DNA of 28,825 nucleotides from the NCBI GenBank assembly GCA_017554135.1, contig JAFZIX010000238.1, forward strand, positions 1 to 28,825. The letters run 5' to 3'. Below the pieces are notes generated by a model. The model saw only the letters and a program-made list of their open reading frames with translations. It did not search any database and was not told the origin of the DNA. The first letter of the stretch is position 1, and every line of letters begins with the position of its first letter. The position numbers and the translations under genes were made by a program. Shown in pieces: positions 7,693-17,017 of the stretch. This DNA is from Bacteroidales bacterium (GTDB lineage: Bacteria; Bacteroidota; Bacteroidia; Bacteroidales; UBA932).

Positions 7693-9180
7693 TTATTTAT
7701 CATAGAATTTGGCGAGATTATAGATGGTTTCATTGATCTGGCGCATCTGGTTCAGCAGCACGTCGTAGCGGGTGCAGTCCCACTGGACTATTCCCTTGTT
7801 GGAATCGACGTTGGAGGAATCGGCCCCGGTGTTGGTGGGATCGTTGTCCATATAGGTAAACCAGTGCCAGCCGACGCAGACACCGCTCTTTATGAGTTCG
7901 TTCACGAAGTTCTGGTAGAAGAGTCCGCGGTCGTTCTGGGTTTTGACCACCCATCCCGCTCCGGTTGTGTTCCCCATTCCGGAATCAATTCCTTTGGTGT
8001 AGAACTCGGTGACCATGAACGGTTTTTCGGACCAGGCCGCCCAGTTGCGCATAGCCGTCTGGTCCGGCTGCCATTTCTGGTAGTGATTGATGGAAACCAC
8101 ATCCACGTACTTGCCTGCCACCTTGAACATTTCTTCGTTCACAAGTTCATAACTCCACTGGTTGAAGCGGTCGCCGAGGAACAGGTGGTTGGGGTCGTAC
8201 TTCTTCAGGGCTGTGGTCACTTTCTGCAGATATACCTCATAGCAATAAGCGATAAAGGCCTTTTTATCGGCAGCGGTCGCATCGCTGATAGTGCAGCCGG
8301 TCTTGCCTTTGCGGGCATCCAGCCACTCCTGGGCCTTCTGGTGATTGACGTGCGTCGAGGGCCATTTGGTCAGGCAGCGTTCGAGTGCATAATCTTTCCA
8401 GGGGATTTCGTTGTCGATGAAATATCCTATCAGGTACTTATCGTTCTTGTAGGTGGATGCCTTTGCGATTGCGGACTCGACCGCGGAGTCGAAGCCGGAG
8501 TCGAACACCATCGCGAAATCGTAGGGATATCCCTCCCAGCTGGTGGCGCCTTTGTAGGCATCCGCTTCCTTTCCGCTTGCCTTGAGACTGCCATTATAGT
8601 TGCCCATGGGGCTCAAAATAACGGTATAGGGCATGGGTTCGGGGATGTTCTTTACAATATCCACCTGCGACCATGCACCAAGCGAATTGAAGCCGTTCTC
8701 CCGCAGGAAAGAAGTTTCCGCCTTCGCCCAGTTGCTGTTGCTGCCGAACTTGGTGGTGATGTTTTCTTTCTGCCTGGCGGAACTGCCCGGGCTGAATACG
8801 GCCACACCCTTGCTGAGAAAGATGTTTCCGAGGGGATCCACCAGCCACCAGCGGCCTGCCGCCTTCTTCACACGGAAATAGCCGTCCGGATTACCCAGAT
8901 TCATCAGCACCCATCCCCCGTATTTATCCGTTTCCGGATCGGGCGAGGGCGAGAATCCCTGGATGCAATCCACGGTGTAGGCCTCGTAGGTAGTCCACGA
9001 GGTGGTAGTGACCGATTTCTTGCATTCCACCTTGTACGGGGGCAGCGCCGTCTGCGTGCCGGGGTCTTCCGTTTCTTCGACGGGATCTACCCAGGGAATG
9101 AGAACGTCCTCTTTATTCCCGCCGCAGGCCGCGAACAGGCAGATTGACGCAAGGAAGAATATGCGGTATATGCTACTCAT
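7693..9180 (-). CDS. GH50/agarase-like glycoside hydrolase, lipoprotein copy
   Basis: A 495-residue paralogue of the enzyme at 3474-4892. Signal MSSIYRIFFLASICLFAAC places the lipid on Cys19, so this copy is membrane-anchored and probably surface-exposed. A linker rich in Glu, Asp and Pro leads to the barrel. The acid/base is Glu258 in IDNEIPW and the nucleophile Glu392 in MVTEFYTKG; GWHWFTYMDNDP and the final DSNKGIVQWD are shared with the paralogue. I use ATG 9180, which overlaps the upstream stop as ATGAGTAG (8 bp). An in-frame ATG at 9198 only adds six residues ahead of the signal. Inferred role: first cut of the polysaccharide outside the cell. Its bond specificity cannot be read from sequence. 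Confidence 0.75.
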   Translation of the reverse strand: MSSIYRIFFLASICLFAACGGNKEDVLIPWVDPVEETEDPGTQTALPPYKVECKKSVTTTSWTTYEAYTVDCIQGFSPSPDPETDKYGGWVLMNLGNPDGYFRVKKAAGRWWLVDPLGNIFLSKGVAVFSPGSSARQKENITTKFGSNSNWAKAETSFLRENGFNSLGAWSQVDIVKNIPEPMPYTVILSPMGNYNGSLKASGKEADAYKGATSWEGYPYDFAMVFDSGFDSAVESAIAKASTYKNDKYLIGYFIDNEIPWKDYALERCLTKWPSTHVNHQKAQEWLDARKGKTGCTISDATAADKKAFIAYCYEVYLQKVTTALKKYDPNHLFLGDRFNQWSYELVNEEMFKVAGKYVDVVSINHYQKWQPDQTAMRNWAAWSEKPFMVTEFYTKGIDSGMGNTTGAGWVVKTQNDRGLFYQNFVNELIKSGVCVGWHWFTYMDNDPTNTGADSSNVDSNKGIVQWDCTRYDVLLNQMRQINETIYNLAKFYDK

Positions 9181-10171
9181 AATGACTGCTGTTTTCATCC
9201 TGCCACTCGTTGACGCCGTCCCTTATGCGGTTGCGGAAGGTGAGCGTATCGTGGGCGTGGATGGTATCGGTGCCGGAACTGTATTTGTAATTCAGGACTA
9301 TCTTCCTGTCTTGCAGGAGTTTGCTGCGGAGGAAGCGGCTTTCGCCGTCCGGCTGCACGTCGTAGGTGGCGCCGGGCACGGAGGATATCACGATAGTATC
9401 ATCTGCGCCGAGCGACAGTTTCATCTGTGCTGCAGCCCCGTTGAATCCTGATCCCACAGCGTTTGCCGTGAGAGAGAAAGGCTCTACGGTTGTCAGCGTC
9501 CATACGAGGTTTTCCGCCTGGGGGATGGCCGTAGGATAACGGTCCGTGCGCACCAGGGCGCCGCCGGCATCATAGACCTCGGAGTATCCCCCGTGATACC
9601 AGTTGCCGAAGAGCATGTTCTCGTAACGGACACCTATGACGCTGTATTTCCTGTCTTTCATTACCTCCGTGCCGTTGCCGTCGGTTATAACCAGAGGCAG
9701 GACCTCCTTGGGATAAACGCGGCCGGCATCGGCAAGGAATGCGGCGGAGTCCACCTTTACCACCAACTCTCCAAGATGGCTGCCCTTGCGGATAATCACC
9801 TCGCCGGAATTGCCGGAAGCGGATTCAAGGTCATACAGGCTGGCCGGAAGAGCGCTTATGGAAGGAACGTTCTTCATCAGGTTTGCTATGTATGCAAATG
9901 TGTGACCCTTGAGCATGCTATAGGTATCCTCGTTAACCAGGGAATAGTCGACGCCTATGCTTATGCGCCTGGTTTTGTCGTTGGAGATGGTTCCTCCGAG
10001 GGCTACACCCGTAGAGAATTTCATCCCTTCCCCCACTATCAGGCTGCGAACATCGGTCTGATTTGCAAAGCCGCACGCGACGGTGGAATAATCTCCCACA
10101 TAGTCGTCGTAGCACGAAACCGCGCAAAGAGCAGCGAGTGTAAATATAACGATTCTAAGTTTCATATTCAT
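9173..10171 (-). CDS. DUF1735-type lipoprotein (probable surface glycan-binding protein)
   Basis: A 332-residue lipoprotein (MNMKLRIVIFTLAALCAVSC, Cys20; a second ATG two codons on is equally possible). YDDYVGDY follows the Cys, an acidic export-like patch. The N-terminal half (about 25-165) has the YSTVACGFANQ, VGEGMKF and GVALGG pattern of DUF1735/BT_3987-type domains. The C-terminal half (about 180-332) begins MLFGNWYHGG and resembles DUF4361-like domains that follow DUF1735 in many PULs. It sits right after SusD2 (9-bp gap), the usual place of the surface glycan-binding partner, and overlaps the next gene by 8 bp. No enzyme motif is seen. The domain names are recalled, not searched. Confidence 0.65.
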   Translation of the reverse strand: MNMKLRIVIFTLAALCAVSCYDDYVGDYSTVACGFANQTDVRSLIVGEGMKFSTGVALGGTISNDKTRRISIGVDYSLVNEDTYSMLKGHTFAYIANLMKNVPSISALPASLYDLESASGNSGEVIIRKGSHLGELVVKVDSAAFLADAGRVYPKEVLPLVITDGNGTEVMKDRKYSVIGVRYENMLFGNWYHGGYSEVYDAGGALVRTDRYPTAIPQAENLVWTLTTVEPFSLTANAVGSGFNGAAAQMKLSLGADDTIVISSVPGATYDVQPDGESRFLRSKLLQDRKIVLNYKYSSGTDTIHAHDTLTFRNRIRDGVNEWQDENSSHYE

Positions 10172-10180
10172 GTCCTCCTG

Positions 10181-11989
10181 TTATCTTGTCCAGCTTTCCC
10201 ATCCCTCGTTCTGCACAAGTCCGGGCACGTTCAGCATTTCCTTATATGGAATGGGGAGCCATGCCGATGTGAAAGAACGGGTCTCGATAACTGTGGAATA
10301 ATCGTAGGTAAAGAATCCCGTAGGCAATTTGGTAATTGTGGGGCGGTAGAGCGTCTTGTTCAGGTCTGCAAGAGACGTGCTCCAGCGGCGCAGGTCGAAG
10401 AACCAGGTTCCTTCGAATGCCGTTTCAATGCGGCGTTCGTTGCGCAGGAACTTGTCGAAGGCCTTCTCTCCCATAAGAGAAATGCGGTCGAGGTAGGGGT
10501 CGTCTTCGATGCCGTCTTCGCCGTCGTAGGTCTTGCGGCTGCGGAGCCAGGAAATCGCCTCTTTTGCAGTCAGTCCCTCAACATTGCCGAGCGGACCGGC
10601 AATATGGTTGGCGGCCTCAGCGTAGCAAAGCACCATGTGGGTCCAGCGGATCAGGAACTTGCTGTGAGGCATGCGCCCGACACTGCTTTCCGACCAGTTG
10701 AGGCCCTTGTAAACGAACTTCTTGATATGGTAGTTCGTGCGGGAGTTTTTCCCGGAGGTCTCTGCCTCATCCTTGCCGCCCTCCCAGTTCTCAAAGACAT
10801 AGGTCCTGCTGGAAGCACCGGTGGTGATAGTGCGGTTGTTGTAGAAGATGTTGCTGTAGAAGCGCGGGTCGCGGTTCTGGTAAGGATCCTGGCTATCGTA
10901 CGCAAGGGTGGGAGATTCCCCGAGGGGATATCCGTCCGCCATGCCAAACGCATCCACGAAATCCTGGGTGGCGCCCATGGTGCCGTCTCCCTGGAATCCG
11001 CCGGGATAGAACATCTTCTCCATCGCCTCGGAGCCCGAGTTGTAACGGGAACCGAAGACGATTTCGGGGCTGTTCGGATCGAACCAGTTCACCGCGTTGC
11101 GGCGATTGAATCCTCCTGCCACGCCGGCATCCACGTCCTTCTTGTAATCCATCACCTGCTTGGCAAACTTGGCAGCATTCTGCCAGCGCGTAATATCGCC
11201 GGTGGGGTTGAAGCGGGGGCTGGCCCAGGTCTGGTAGACTAGAGCCTTGATGGCCACCGTGGAAATGCCGTCGATGCGGCCCCAGTTGCGGGAGCCGAGC
11301 ACCGTCAGGTCGTTTGCGTTGGCCACCAGGAAGTCCCTGTGGGCGATAGGCAGATACTTGAAAGCAGAGTCGCAGTCTGCAATAATCTGCTTCACGCACT
11401 CATCGTAGGTATTGCGGGTAAAGCCGTTGCTCCAATCCTTGACAGGTTCGGTGAGAATAGGGAAACCAAGCAATTCACCGTTGGTCCCGCGGCCTCCGAA
11501 CTTCTGCAGCAGATCCCACTCGAACCATGCGCGAAGTGCATAGGCTTCCCCCCAGAGCATGTTCACCAGGAGAGAATCCAGGCGCTTGTCGAGCATGTAG
11601 CGTATCTTCTTGCCGTTCCCGTCCTTCAGGAAGAGGTTCGTGTTGTAGATTCCCTGGTAATCCCTTGTCCAGTAGGTCTGGAAGGGATAATTGTCGGGGG
11701 CGTTGACGCCTATGGCCATGCGGCTGACGGCATCGGTCTTGGACGTGCGCACTGCATTGTCGGTGAGGCAGTCCATGTATGCACCCTCATTATTATTATA
11801 GTTGGTGGAAATCCACTCATAGCACTCTCCTATCAGGCCCTGCATGGTGGTAGGGCTGGAAATGACATACTCTTCGTCGCGGATTGCGGAAGGATATGGA
11901 TCCAGGAATCCGTCGCAGGAACCCAGGGCAACTGCCGCCAGCGCGGCGACCGCCGCCATTTTTATCATGTTCTTCATCGTCGTATCCAT
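10181..11989 (-). CDS. SusD/RagB-family glycan-binding lipoprotein (pair 2)
   Basis: A 602-residue SusD homologue that would lid SusC2 and capture oligosaccharide at the outer membrane. The lipobox is ALGSC (Cys25) followed by DGFLDPYP, the classic SusD start. Family marks include EAYALRAWFEWDLLQKFG in the TPR region, and near the C-terminus GEKAFDKFLRNERRIETAFEG, then FFDLRRW and WLPIPYKEMLNVPGL. The start at 11989 shares one base with the SusC2 stop (TAATG); an ATG four codons in would also work. About 600 residues is at the long end for the family. Confidence 0.92.
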   Translation of the reverse strand: MDTTMKNMIKMAAVAALAAVALGSCDGFLDPYPSAIRDEEYVISSPTTMQGLIGECYEWISTNYNNNEGAYMDCLTDNAVRTSKTDAVSRMAIGVNAPDNYPFQTYWTRDYQGIYNTNLFLKDGNGKKIRYMLDKRLDSLLVNMLWGEAYALRAWFEWDLLQKFGGRGTNGELLGFPILTEPVKDWSNGFTRNTYDECVKQIIADCDSAFKYLPIAHRDFLVANANDLTVLGSRNWGRIDGISTVAIKALVYQTWASPRFNPTGDITRWQNAAKFAKQVMDYKKDVDAGVAGGFNRRNAVNWFDPNSPEIVFGSRYNSGSEAMEKMFYPGGFQGDGTMGATQDFVDAFGMADGYPLGESPTLAYDSQDPYQNRDPRFYSNIFYNNRTITTGASSRTYVFENWEGGKDEAETSGKNSRTNYHIKKFVYKGLNWSESSVGRMPHSKFLIRWTHMVLCYAEAANHIAGPLGNVEGLTAKEAISWLRSRKTYDGEDGIEDDPYLDRISLMGEKAFDKFLRNERRIETAFEGTWFFDLRRWSTSLADLNKTLYRPTITKLPTGFFTYDYSTVIETRSFTSAWLPIPYKEMLNVPGLVQNEGWESWTR

Positions 11990-14900
11990 TAGAATGTCAT
12001 TTTCAGTCCGCCCACGAAGGTCTTCATGAGAGGATAGTTGGTAAGTCCGGAACTCAGTGCCTCGGGATCCACATCTTCGATGCCCGTCAGGGTGAGGAGA
12101 TTGTTCGCCCGGCCATAGATGCGCATGCCGCGGATCACTGTGCCCAGCCTTGCGGGAAGCGGGATGTTATAGCCGATTTCGAGGCTTTGGATCTTGAAAT
12201 AGGAACCGTCTGCAATCCAGCGGTCCGATGCCTGGAAGTTGTTGTTGACCTTGTTGTAGGTCAGCCTCGGGGCAGCCGGATTGTTGATGTTCTGCAGGAC
12301 GTAATTCGAATAGTTGGAGTCGCCCCAGCCGTTCCAGAAGTAACTGTTGGTGAGAGCGACGTCGCAGAAGGCGCGGAAGGTGCCGGTGAGGGCAAAGTCG
12401 AAGTGCTTCCATGCCAGGTTGAGGTTCAGCGCACCGATAAGTTTCGGGGTAGAATCTCCTATCACACAGGCATCGGAGGAATCGATGTAGCCGTCTCCGT
12501 TCATATCCTGATATTTGAAATCTCCGGCCTTGAGTTCATCGTCGAACAACTGTGGAATTGCCCGGGTTTCGGCATCGGTGGCAAACTGCCCGAGATACTT
12601 CAGGCCCCAGATCGCCGTTGCGGACTTGCCCACGCGGGTGCGGTAGGGCTCCGCATAATCCAGTTCATCGGCCTTCAGAATCTTCGAAGTCTGGCTGGCA
12701 AGCCATCCTCCCACCGAATACTCAAGCGCCCCGGCGCGGTCTTTCCACTGGAATGAAAGTTCCAGGCCGCTGCGAAGGTTAGTGTCGTAGTTAGCGTAGT
12801 AGGATCCGGTTGAGATGCCTGCCACCAGCGGCACGGCGTTGCTCATCTGGGTGATGATGCCGTCCTGCACAAAGGCATAGGCCGTCATGGAAAGGTCCAG
12901 CCTCTTGCCAAGGGCGGTGAGGTCGAATCCTCCGGATACCTCCTTACGCTTCTCCAGCCTCAGGTCGGGGTTGCCGAGCATGTTGACGTAGGTCCTGTTT
13001 ACATTGGCGCTGGAAGTGCTGCCGAACCACTGGTTGGTGGAATACGGGCCGAACTTCTGTCCGCTATTGTTCCAGGAGTAGTTGTCCACGTCCCTGTTCG
13101 CGCTGGTGCGGGAATCGTAGTTCAGGCTGCTGAGCTGGGCGCGGACTTTCAGGAAGTCGATGCCGCTTATGCCACGCAGGAATCCTTCTTCCGAAACGAT
13201 CCATCCGAAACCTATCGAAGGGGAGAATGACCAGGCATCCAGCAGGGAATAGGTTCCGTGCTCATTCAGCGAGGCCCGGGCGATGTAGCGGCCCTTCCAG
13301 ATATAGGATCCGTTGAGGCCGTAGTTTATCTCGCGCCTGTGCTCGGTGATGAACTTCTGGCTGCGCTTGGTAATCATGTAGTCTGCCGACAGGGCGAGGT
13401 CGTGATCCCCGAACGTGCGCTTCCAGCCCACCTTCTCCACGAAGTAGAAGCGGTTCGAATAGTAGTCGAGCAGTTTGGCTTTGCTGGACATCTCTTTTAC
13501 GGAGTGGCTGGAACTCTGCACCGGCACCATTGTGGGGTTGCCTTCGGCGTCCAGGGCCTCCGTGAGCATGTAGGCCGCATAGTCCTCCGCCTGCCCCAGG
13601 CGAACCAGGTTCGTTGAACCGTAGGCGGCGTAGGTGCTGGACTTAAGGCCCTTGGTGATGAACGGAAGGTCGGTGTCCAGGCGGAAATTGAACAGTGCGT
13701 TGCGGATGGTCTCGGTGTAGCCGCCGTTCTCCAGAATATTCGCTATAGGGTTCTGCGTGTACTGGGAACTGACTGCATACCAGGGGAATTCAAGCTCGTC
13801 CGAATTGTCGGCATAGACCGGGAAGGCATTCTGGGGGATAGTGTTGATATCGCTCAGGATGTCCGGCAGTTCTATGGCGCTGAGGGTGGTGTTCGAGGAT
13901 GCGTCGGTGCTGGTATAGTTGGCGGAGTATCCGTAGTTGTTGGATTTCCTGATACCTATCGACGAGATGATCCCGAACGCCGCCTTGATATAGCGGTTCA
14001 ACTTGATGTCCAGATTGCCGTGCAGATTGACATTGCTGTAATCGGCCTCGGGACCGACCTTGTAAATGTCATCCTGCCCGGTGTAGCCGAGGAATGCGTA
14101 GTATTTCACGATGTCGTTGCCGCCGCCGGAAGAGATTCCCGCCTTGCGGTAAGACATGGTATTCTTAAGCATCATCGACTTGAAGTCGACGGACGGATGC
14201 TTCAGGTCGTACGGATCACCTTTTAGGTACGCGTTGACATCCTCCTGCTTGTAGAGCGGGTTCAGGCCGCTGTTGTTGCGGGCAAGGTTGTTCAACTGGG
14301 CGTACTGGGCCGCGTTTACGAACCCGGGCATGCGGTCGGTAACGTTCACTCCGCTCTCGAAGTTCACGTTCAGGTACCGGTCGTTGTATGCCCCGTTTTT
14401 GGTCTTGATATAGATGATTCCGTCGGCGGCGGTAGGGCCGTACATGGTCTTTTCAAGACCGTCCCGGACTATGGTCACCGATTCTATCTGCTCGGGATCC
14501 AGCGGGATTTCGTTGATCTGCACGGGCACATCATCCACCACGTACATTACCTGACGGCCGCGGGCAGATACGGAAATCGCCGTTGCCGCGCCGTACTGGC
14601 CTATGTGCTCGAGAGGACTGACTCCGACCTGGCCATAGTTCTCGCGAACCTCGACGCCGGGCAGGATGCCTGTCAGCGAATTCCTGATATCCGCCGAAGA
14701 ATAGCGGGCGAGACCGTCCCCGTCAACAGTGACGGTGGAGCCCACTGAATAGCGCTTCTTCAGAGTTGTATAGGGAAGGACTATGTCGTCTTTGTCGCCA
14801 GCGAAAAGCACGTCCGGCACAAGGACCACAGAGTCAGAATCCACCAGCACGCTGGCGCGGATGTTCACCTCCCTGTATCCGTCGCAGGATACGCGGACAA

Positions 14901-15141
14901 TGTCGGTCACGGAGCAGTTCACGCTCACGCGGCCTTCCGCATCTGCAACATAGTGGCCCAGGCCTTCGCCTATCGTGACTTCCGCCATCGGAACAGGAGT
15001 TCCGGCGGCATCCACGACAGAGAACTTCACGGCCACCTGCTCCGCAGATGCTTTCTTCTGTGCAAACGCCGGGGTGGTGAGAGCGAGAAGCATGGCAACG
15101 CCCAGAAAAGCGTTTCGGAATATATTTACTGTATTCTTCAT
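11989..15141 (-). CDS. SusC/RagA-family TonB-linked outer membrane transporter (pair 2)
   Basis: A 1050-residue importer. The signal peptide ends TTPAFAQ (about 1-28). An N-terminal regulatory-like domain (about 35-110) is divergent, with Cys76 and Cys86. The TonB-box region reads DDIVLPYTTLKKRYSVG (about 118-134), a variant of the PYGTVKK type instead of the VVVVGYGT type of SusC1. The plug follows (about 140-250) with LPGVEVRE, ARGRQVMYVVDDVP and GIIYIKTKNGAY, then the barrel, closing with GGLKMTF. It is paired with SusD2 by a one-base overlap and follows SusD1 by 19 bp. The low resemblance to SusC1 suggests the two channels import different fragments or chain lengths. Confidence 0.93.
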   Translation of the reverse strand: MKNTVNIFRNAFLGVAMLLALTTPAFAQKKASAEQVAVKFSVVDAAGTPVPMAEVTIGEGLGHYVADAEGRVSVNCSVTDIVRVSCDGYREVNIRASVLVDSDSVVLVPDVLFAGDKDDIVLPYTTLKKRYSVGSTVTVDGDGLARYSSADIRNSLTGILPGVEVRENYGQVGVSPLEHIGQYGAATAISVSARGRQVMYVVDDVPVQINEIPLDPEQIESVTIVRDGLEKTMYGPTAADGIIYIKTKNGAYNDRYLNVNFESGVNVTDRMPGFVNAAQYAQLNNLARNNSGLNPLYKQEDVNAYLKGDPYDLKHPSVDFKSMMLKNTMSYRKAGISSGGGNDIVKYYAFLGYTGQDDIYKVGPEADYSNVNLHGNLDIKLNRYIKAAFGIISSIGIRKSNNYGYSANYTSTDASSNTTLSAIELPDILSDINTIPQNAFPVYADNSDELEFPWYAVSSQYTQNPIANILENGGYTETIRNALFNFRLDTDLPFITKGLKSSTYAAYGSTNLVRLGQAEDYAAYMLTEALDAEGNPTMVPVQSSSHSVKEMSSKAKLLDYYSNRFYFVEKVGWKRTFGDHDLALSADYMITKRSQKFITEHRREINYGLNGSYIWKGRYIARASLNEHGTYSLLDAWSFSPSIGFGWIVSEEGFLRGISGIDFLKVRAQLSSLNYDSRTSANRDVDNYSWNNSGQKFGPYSTNQWFGSTSSANVNRTYVNMLGNPDLRLEKRKEVSGGFDLTALGKRLDLSMTAYAFVQDGIITQMSNAVPLVAGISTGSYYANYDTNLRSGLELSFQWKDRAGALEYSVGGWLASQTSKILKADELDYAEPYRTRVGKSATAIWGLKYLGQFATDAETRAIPQLFDDELKAGDFKYQDMNGDGYIDSSDACVIGDSTPKLIGALNLNLAWKHFDFALTGTFRAFCDVALTNSYFWNGWGDSNYSNYVLQNINNPAAPRLTYNKVNNNFQASDRWIADGSYFKIQSLEIGYNIPLPARLGTVIRGMRIYGRANNLLTLTGIEDVDPEALSSGLTNYPLMKTFVGGLKMTF

Positions 15142-15160
15142 TTTCTTTTCCGATTAAGTG

Positions 15161-17005
15161 TTACCAGTCCATCTTGGGAGTATAGTTCGACATCTTGAGC
15201 AGGTCGCTGTCCTGGAAACGGAACCAGTACATGCCGTCGTTCTTCCACGCAATCTGGCGATTGGCGGGCAGGGCGAAGCGTTCGTACTTGAAGCCTGTGG
15301 GATGCTGTGAAGATGTGGCCACTTTGGTGGCGCGCATGCCATAGAGAGTGGATCTGCCGATTTCGGGAGCATCCTTCCAGCGGCGGATATCGCAGAAATA
15401 GTGATTGCCTTCGAAGCAGAGTTCCACGGTGCGCTCGTTCTTAATGCGGTCGCGGAAGACATCCTTGGAAGCGCAGTACTCGGCCAGCACGGCGGGCATC
15501 TCCACCCTCTCGCGGACGGTGTTGATCGCCTCGACGGCGGAAAGTGTCGCGGATGCGGACTTCCCGTCGGGCCCCCAGGCCTCGTTCGCCGCCTCAGCAT
15601 AGTTCAGGTAAACCTCTGCAAGGCGGATGATCGGGTCTGTGAGGATGACGTTCTGGTTGCCCTTGTTGGAAAGGGCTCCGGTACGCTTGCGCTCGTAGTA
15701 GAAGGTTTCCGAAACACCGTCGGATGCGCTCTGGGGATATGCCAGCAGCGATCCGCTCGGCTTCGAGCCATCTTCATTTATATAGATGGATGCCGGGGAG
15801 TAACCCTGGAAGGTGCAGCCGTTGTAAACCACCGCGTTCTCGAAACGGGGATCCCTGTTGGAGTAGGGGTCCTGCTCGTTGTACTTGCCTGCGGCAGTAG
15901 CAGCGGCGCGCTGGGCCTCTGTGTTGAGGGGATATCCGTCCGCCGTCTCGAACTTGTCCACGAAGTTCTGGGTAGGGCACTGCGAAGAGGCGTAGGCGTT
16001 GTTCGAGAAAGGATAGCCCACGAACGACTGTATCGTTGCCGAATTGTAGTTGGTGGTGCTTCCTGTCGAATATGCCCACAGCTGCTCGTTGGTGTAGCGG
16101 TTGCCGTAGAAATTCTTGGAGTAGTTCGCCTTGCTGAGCAGAACGTAGCCGTTCGCGAGGGCCACATTGAGGGCCACTGCGCTCGCCTCGGCGGCATCTT
16201 CCCAGCGCTTTACATCCCCTGAAGGGTTGTTGAGCGGGCTTGCGGCATAGAGGAGCACGCGGCCCTTCATAGCAAGGGCGGTGGCGCCGTTCGGTTTGTC
16301 CTGATTTGCATCCGCAAGATTGCCTGCGCCGGTGGCAGGATCGCGGCGGACGACTCCGGCCTTGTCGAAATATTCGTAGGCGGTCTGGTAGTCCGCTGCA
16401 CACTTCTTCAGGAATTCGTAGTCATCCTCCGGAGTGAGATCCCACTCGTCGTTGGCGCCCAGCACCTTATCTACATAAGGGATGGAGCCGTAGAGACGGA
16501 AGAGTTCGAAGTGGCAGAATGCGCGCACGAAGTAGGCCTGGCCGATGAGGTCGTTGCGCTCGGCCTCGGTGCAGTCCTGGATCTGGTCGGCTTTGTCGAT
16601 GGCCATGTTGCATACACGTATGCACTTCCAGGAATTGGGGACCTTGGCGTTGTTGGGATAGTTGGAGTCCGCGGTCATGTATCCAATCACCCAGGTGGCG
16701 TCGGAGCCATTGCCGAGTTTGATGGACTGGATCCTCTGGATACGGGTCTTGTCGCACATGTCGGTGAGTTCCTCAAGGGTAACCTTCTGGCTGTTCATGC
16801 ACCAGTGGAGAGGATAGTGGCAGCGGATATTGAAGTTGGATCCTCCGTAAACGGAGTAGAAGTAGTTCTTGAAGTTGGCGTACTTGCTGAAGACCTCGGT
16901 CTCAGAAAGACCTGCGTCCGGAGCCTTGTCCAGGTATTCGTTAAGACAGCCCGTACCGCTGAGCATCGCCAGTGTGAGAATGAAGAGTTTGAAAATCTTT
17001 TTCAT
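15161..17005 (-). CDS. SusD/RagB-family glycan-binding lipoprotein (pair 1)
   Basis: A 614-residue SusD homologue and lid for SusC1. The lipobox is LSGTGC (Cys20) followed by LNEYLDKAPD, typical of the family. Visible marks are AYFVRAFCHFELFRLYG in the TPR bundle, AMKGRVLLYAASPLNNPSG, YLNYAEAANEA, and in the C-terminal part RIKNERTVELCFEG and FCDIRRWKD. It begins 12 bp after the SusC1 stop. The final residues NYTPKMDW lie 19 bp before SusC2, so the two pairs are in tandem in one operon. Confidence 0.93.
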   Translation of the reverse strand: MKKIFKLFILTLAMLSGTGCLNEYLDKAPDAGLSETEVFSKYANFKNYFYSVYGGSNFNIRCHYPLHWCMNSQKVTLEELTDMCDKTRIQRIQSIKLGNGSDATWVIGYMTADSNYPNNAKVPNSWKCIRVCNMAIDKADQIQDCTEAERNDLIGQAYFVRAFCHFELFRLYGSIPYVDKVLGANDEWDLTPEDDYEFLKKCAADYQTAYEYFDKAGVVRRDPATGAGNLADANQDKPNGATALAMKGRVLLYAASPLNNPSGDVKRWEDAAEASAVALNVALANGYVLLSKANYSKNFYGNRYTNEQLWAYSTGSTTNYNSATIQSFVGYPFSNNAYASSQCPTQNFVDKFETADGYPLNTEAQRAAATAAGKYNEQDPYSNRDPRFENAVVYNGCTFQGYSPASIYINEDGSKPSGSLLAYPQSASDGVSETFYYERKRTGALSNKGNQNVILTDPIIRLAEVYLNYAEAANEAWGPDGKSASATLSAVEAINTVRERVEMPAVLAEYCASKDVFRDRIKNERTVELCFEGNHYFCDIRRWKDAPEIGRSTLYGMRATKVATSSQHPTGFKYERFALPANRQIAWKNDGMYWFRFQDSDLLKMSNYTPKMDW

Positions 17006-17017
17006 GTGCGGGGTGTC

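Noticed and set aside
7686..7733. Upstream in-frame ATG (7733) for PKD lipoprotein copy a
   Set aside because: It would overlap the preceding gene and put extra residues before a complete lipoprotein signal; ATG 7685 with GAGGG upstream fits better.
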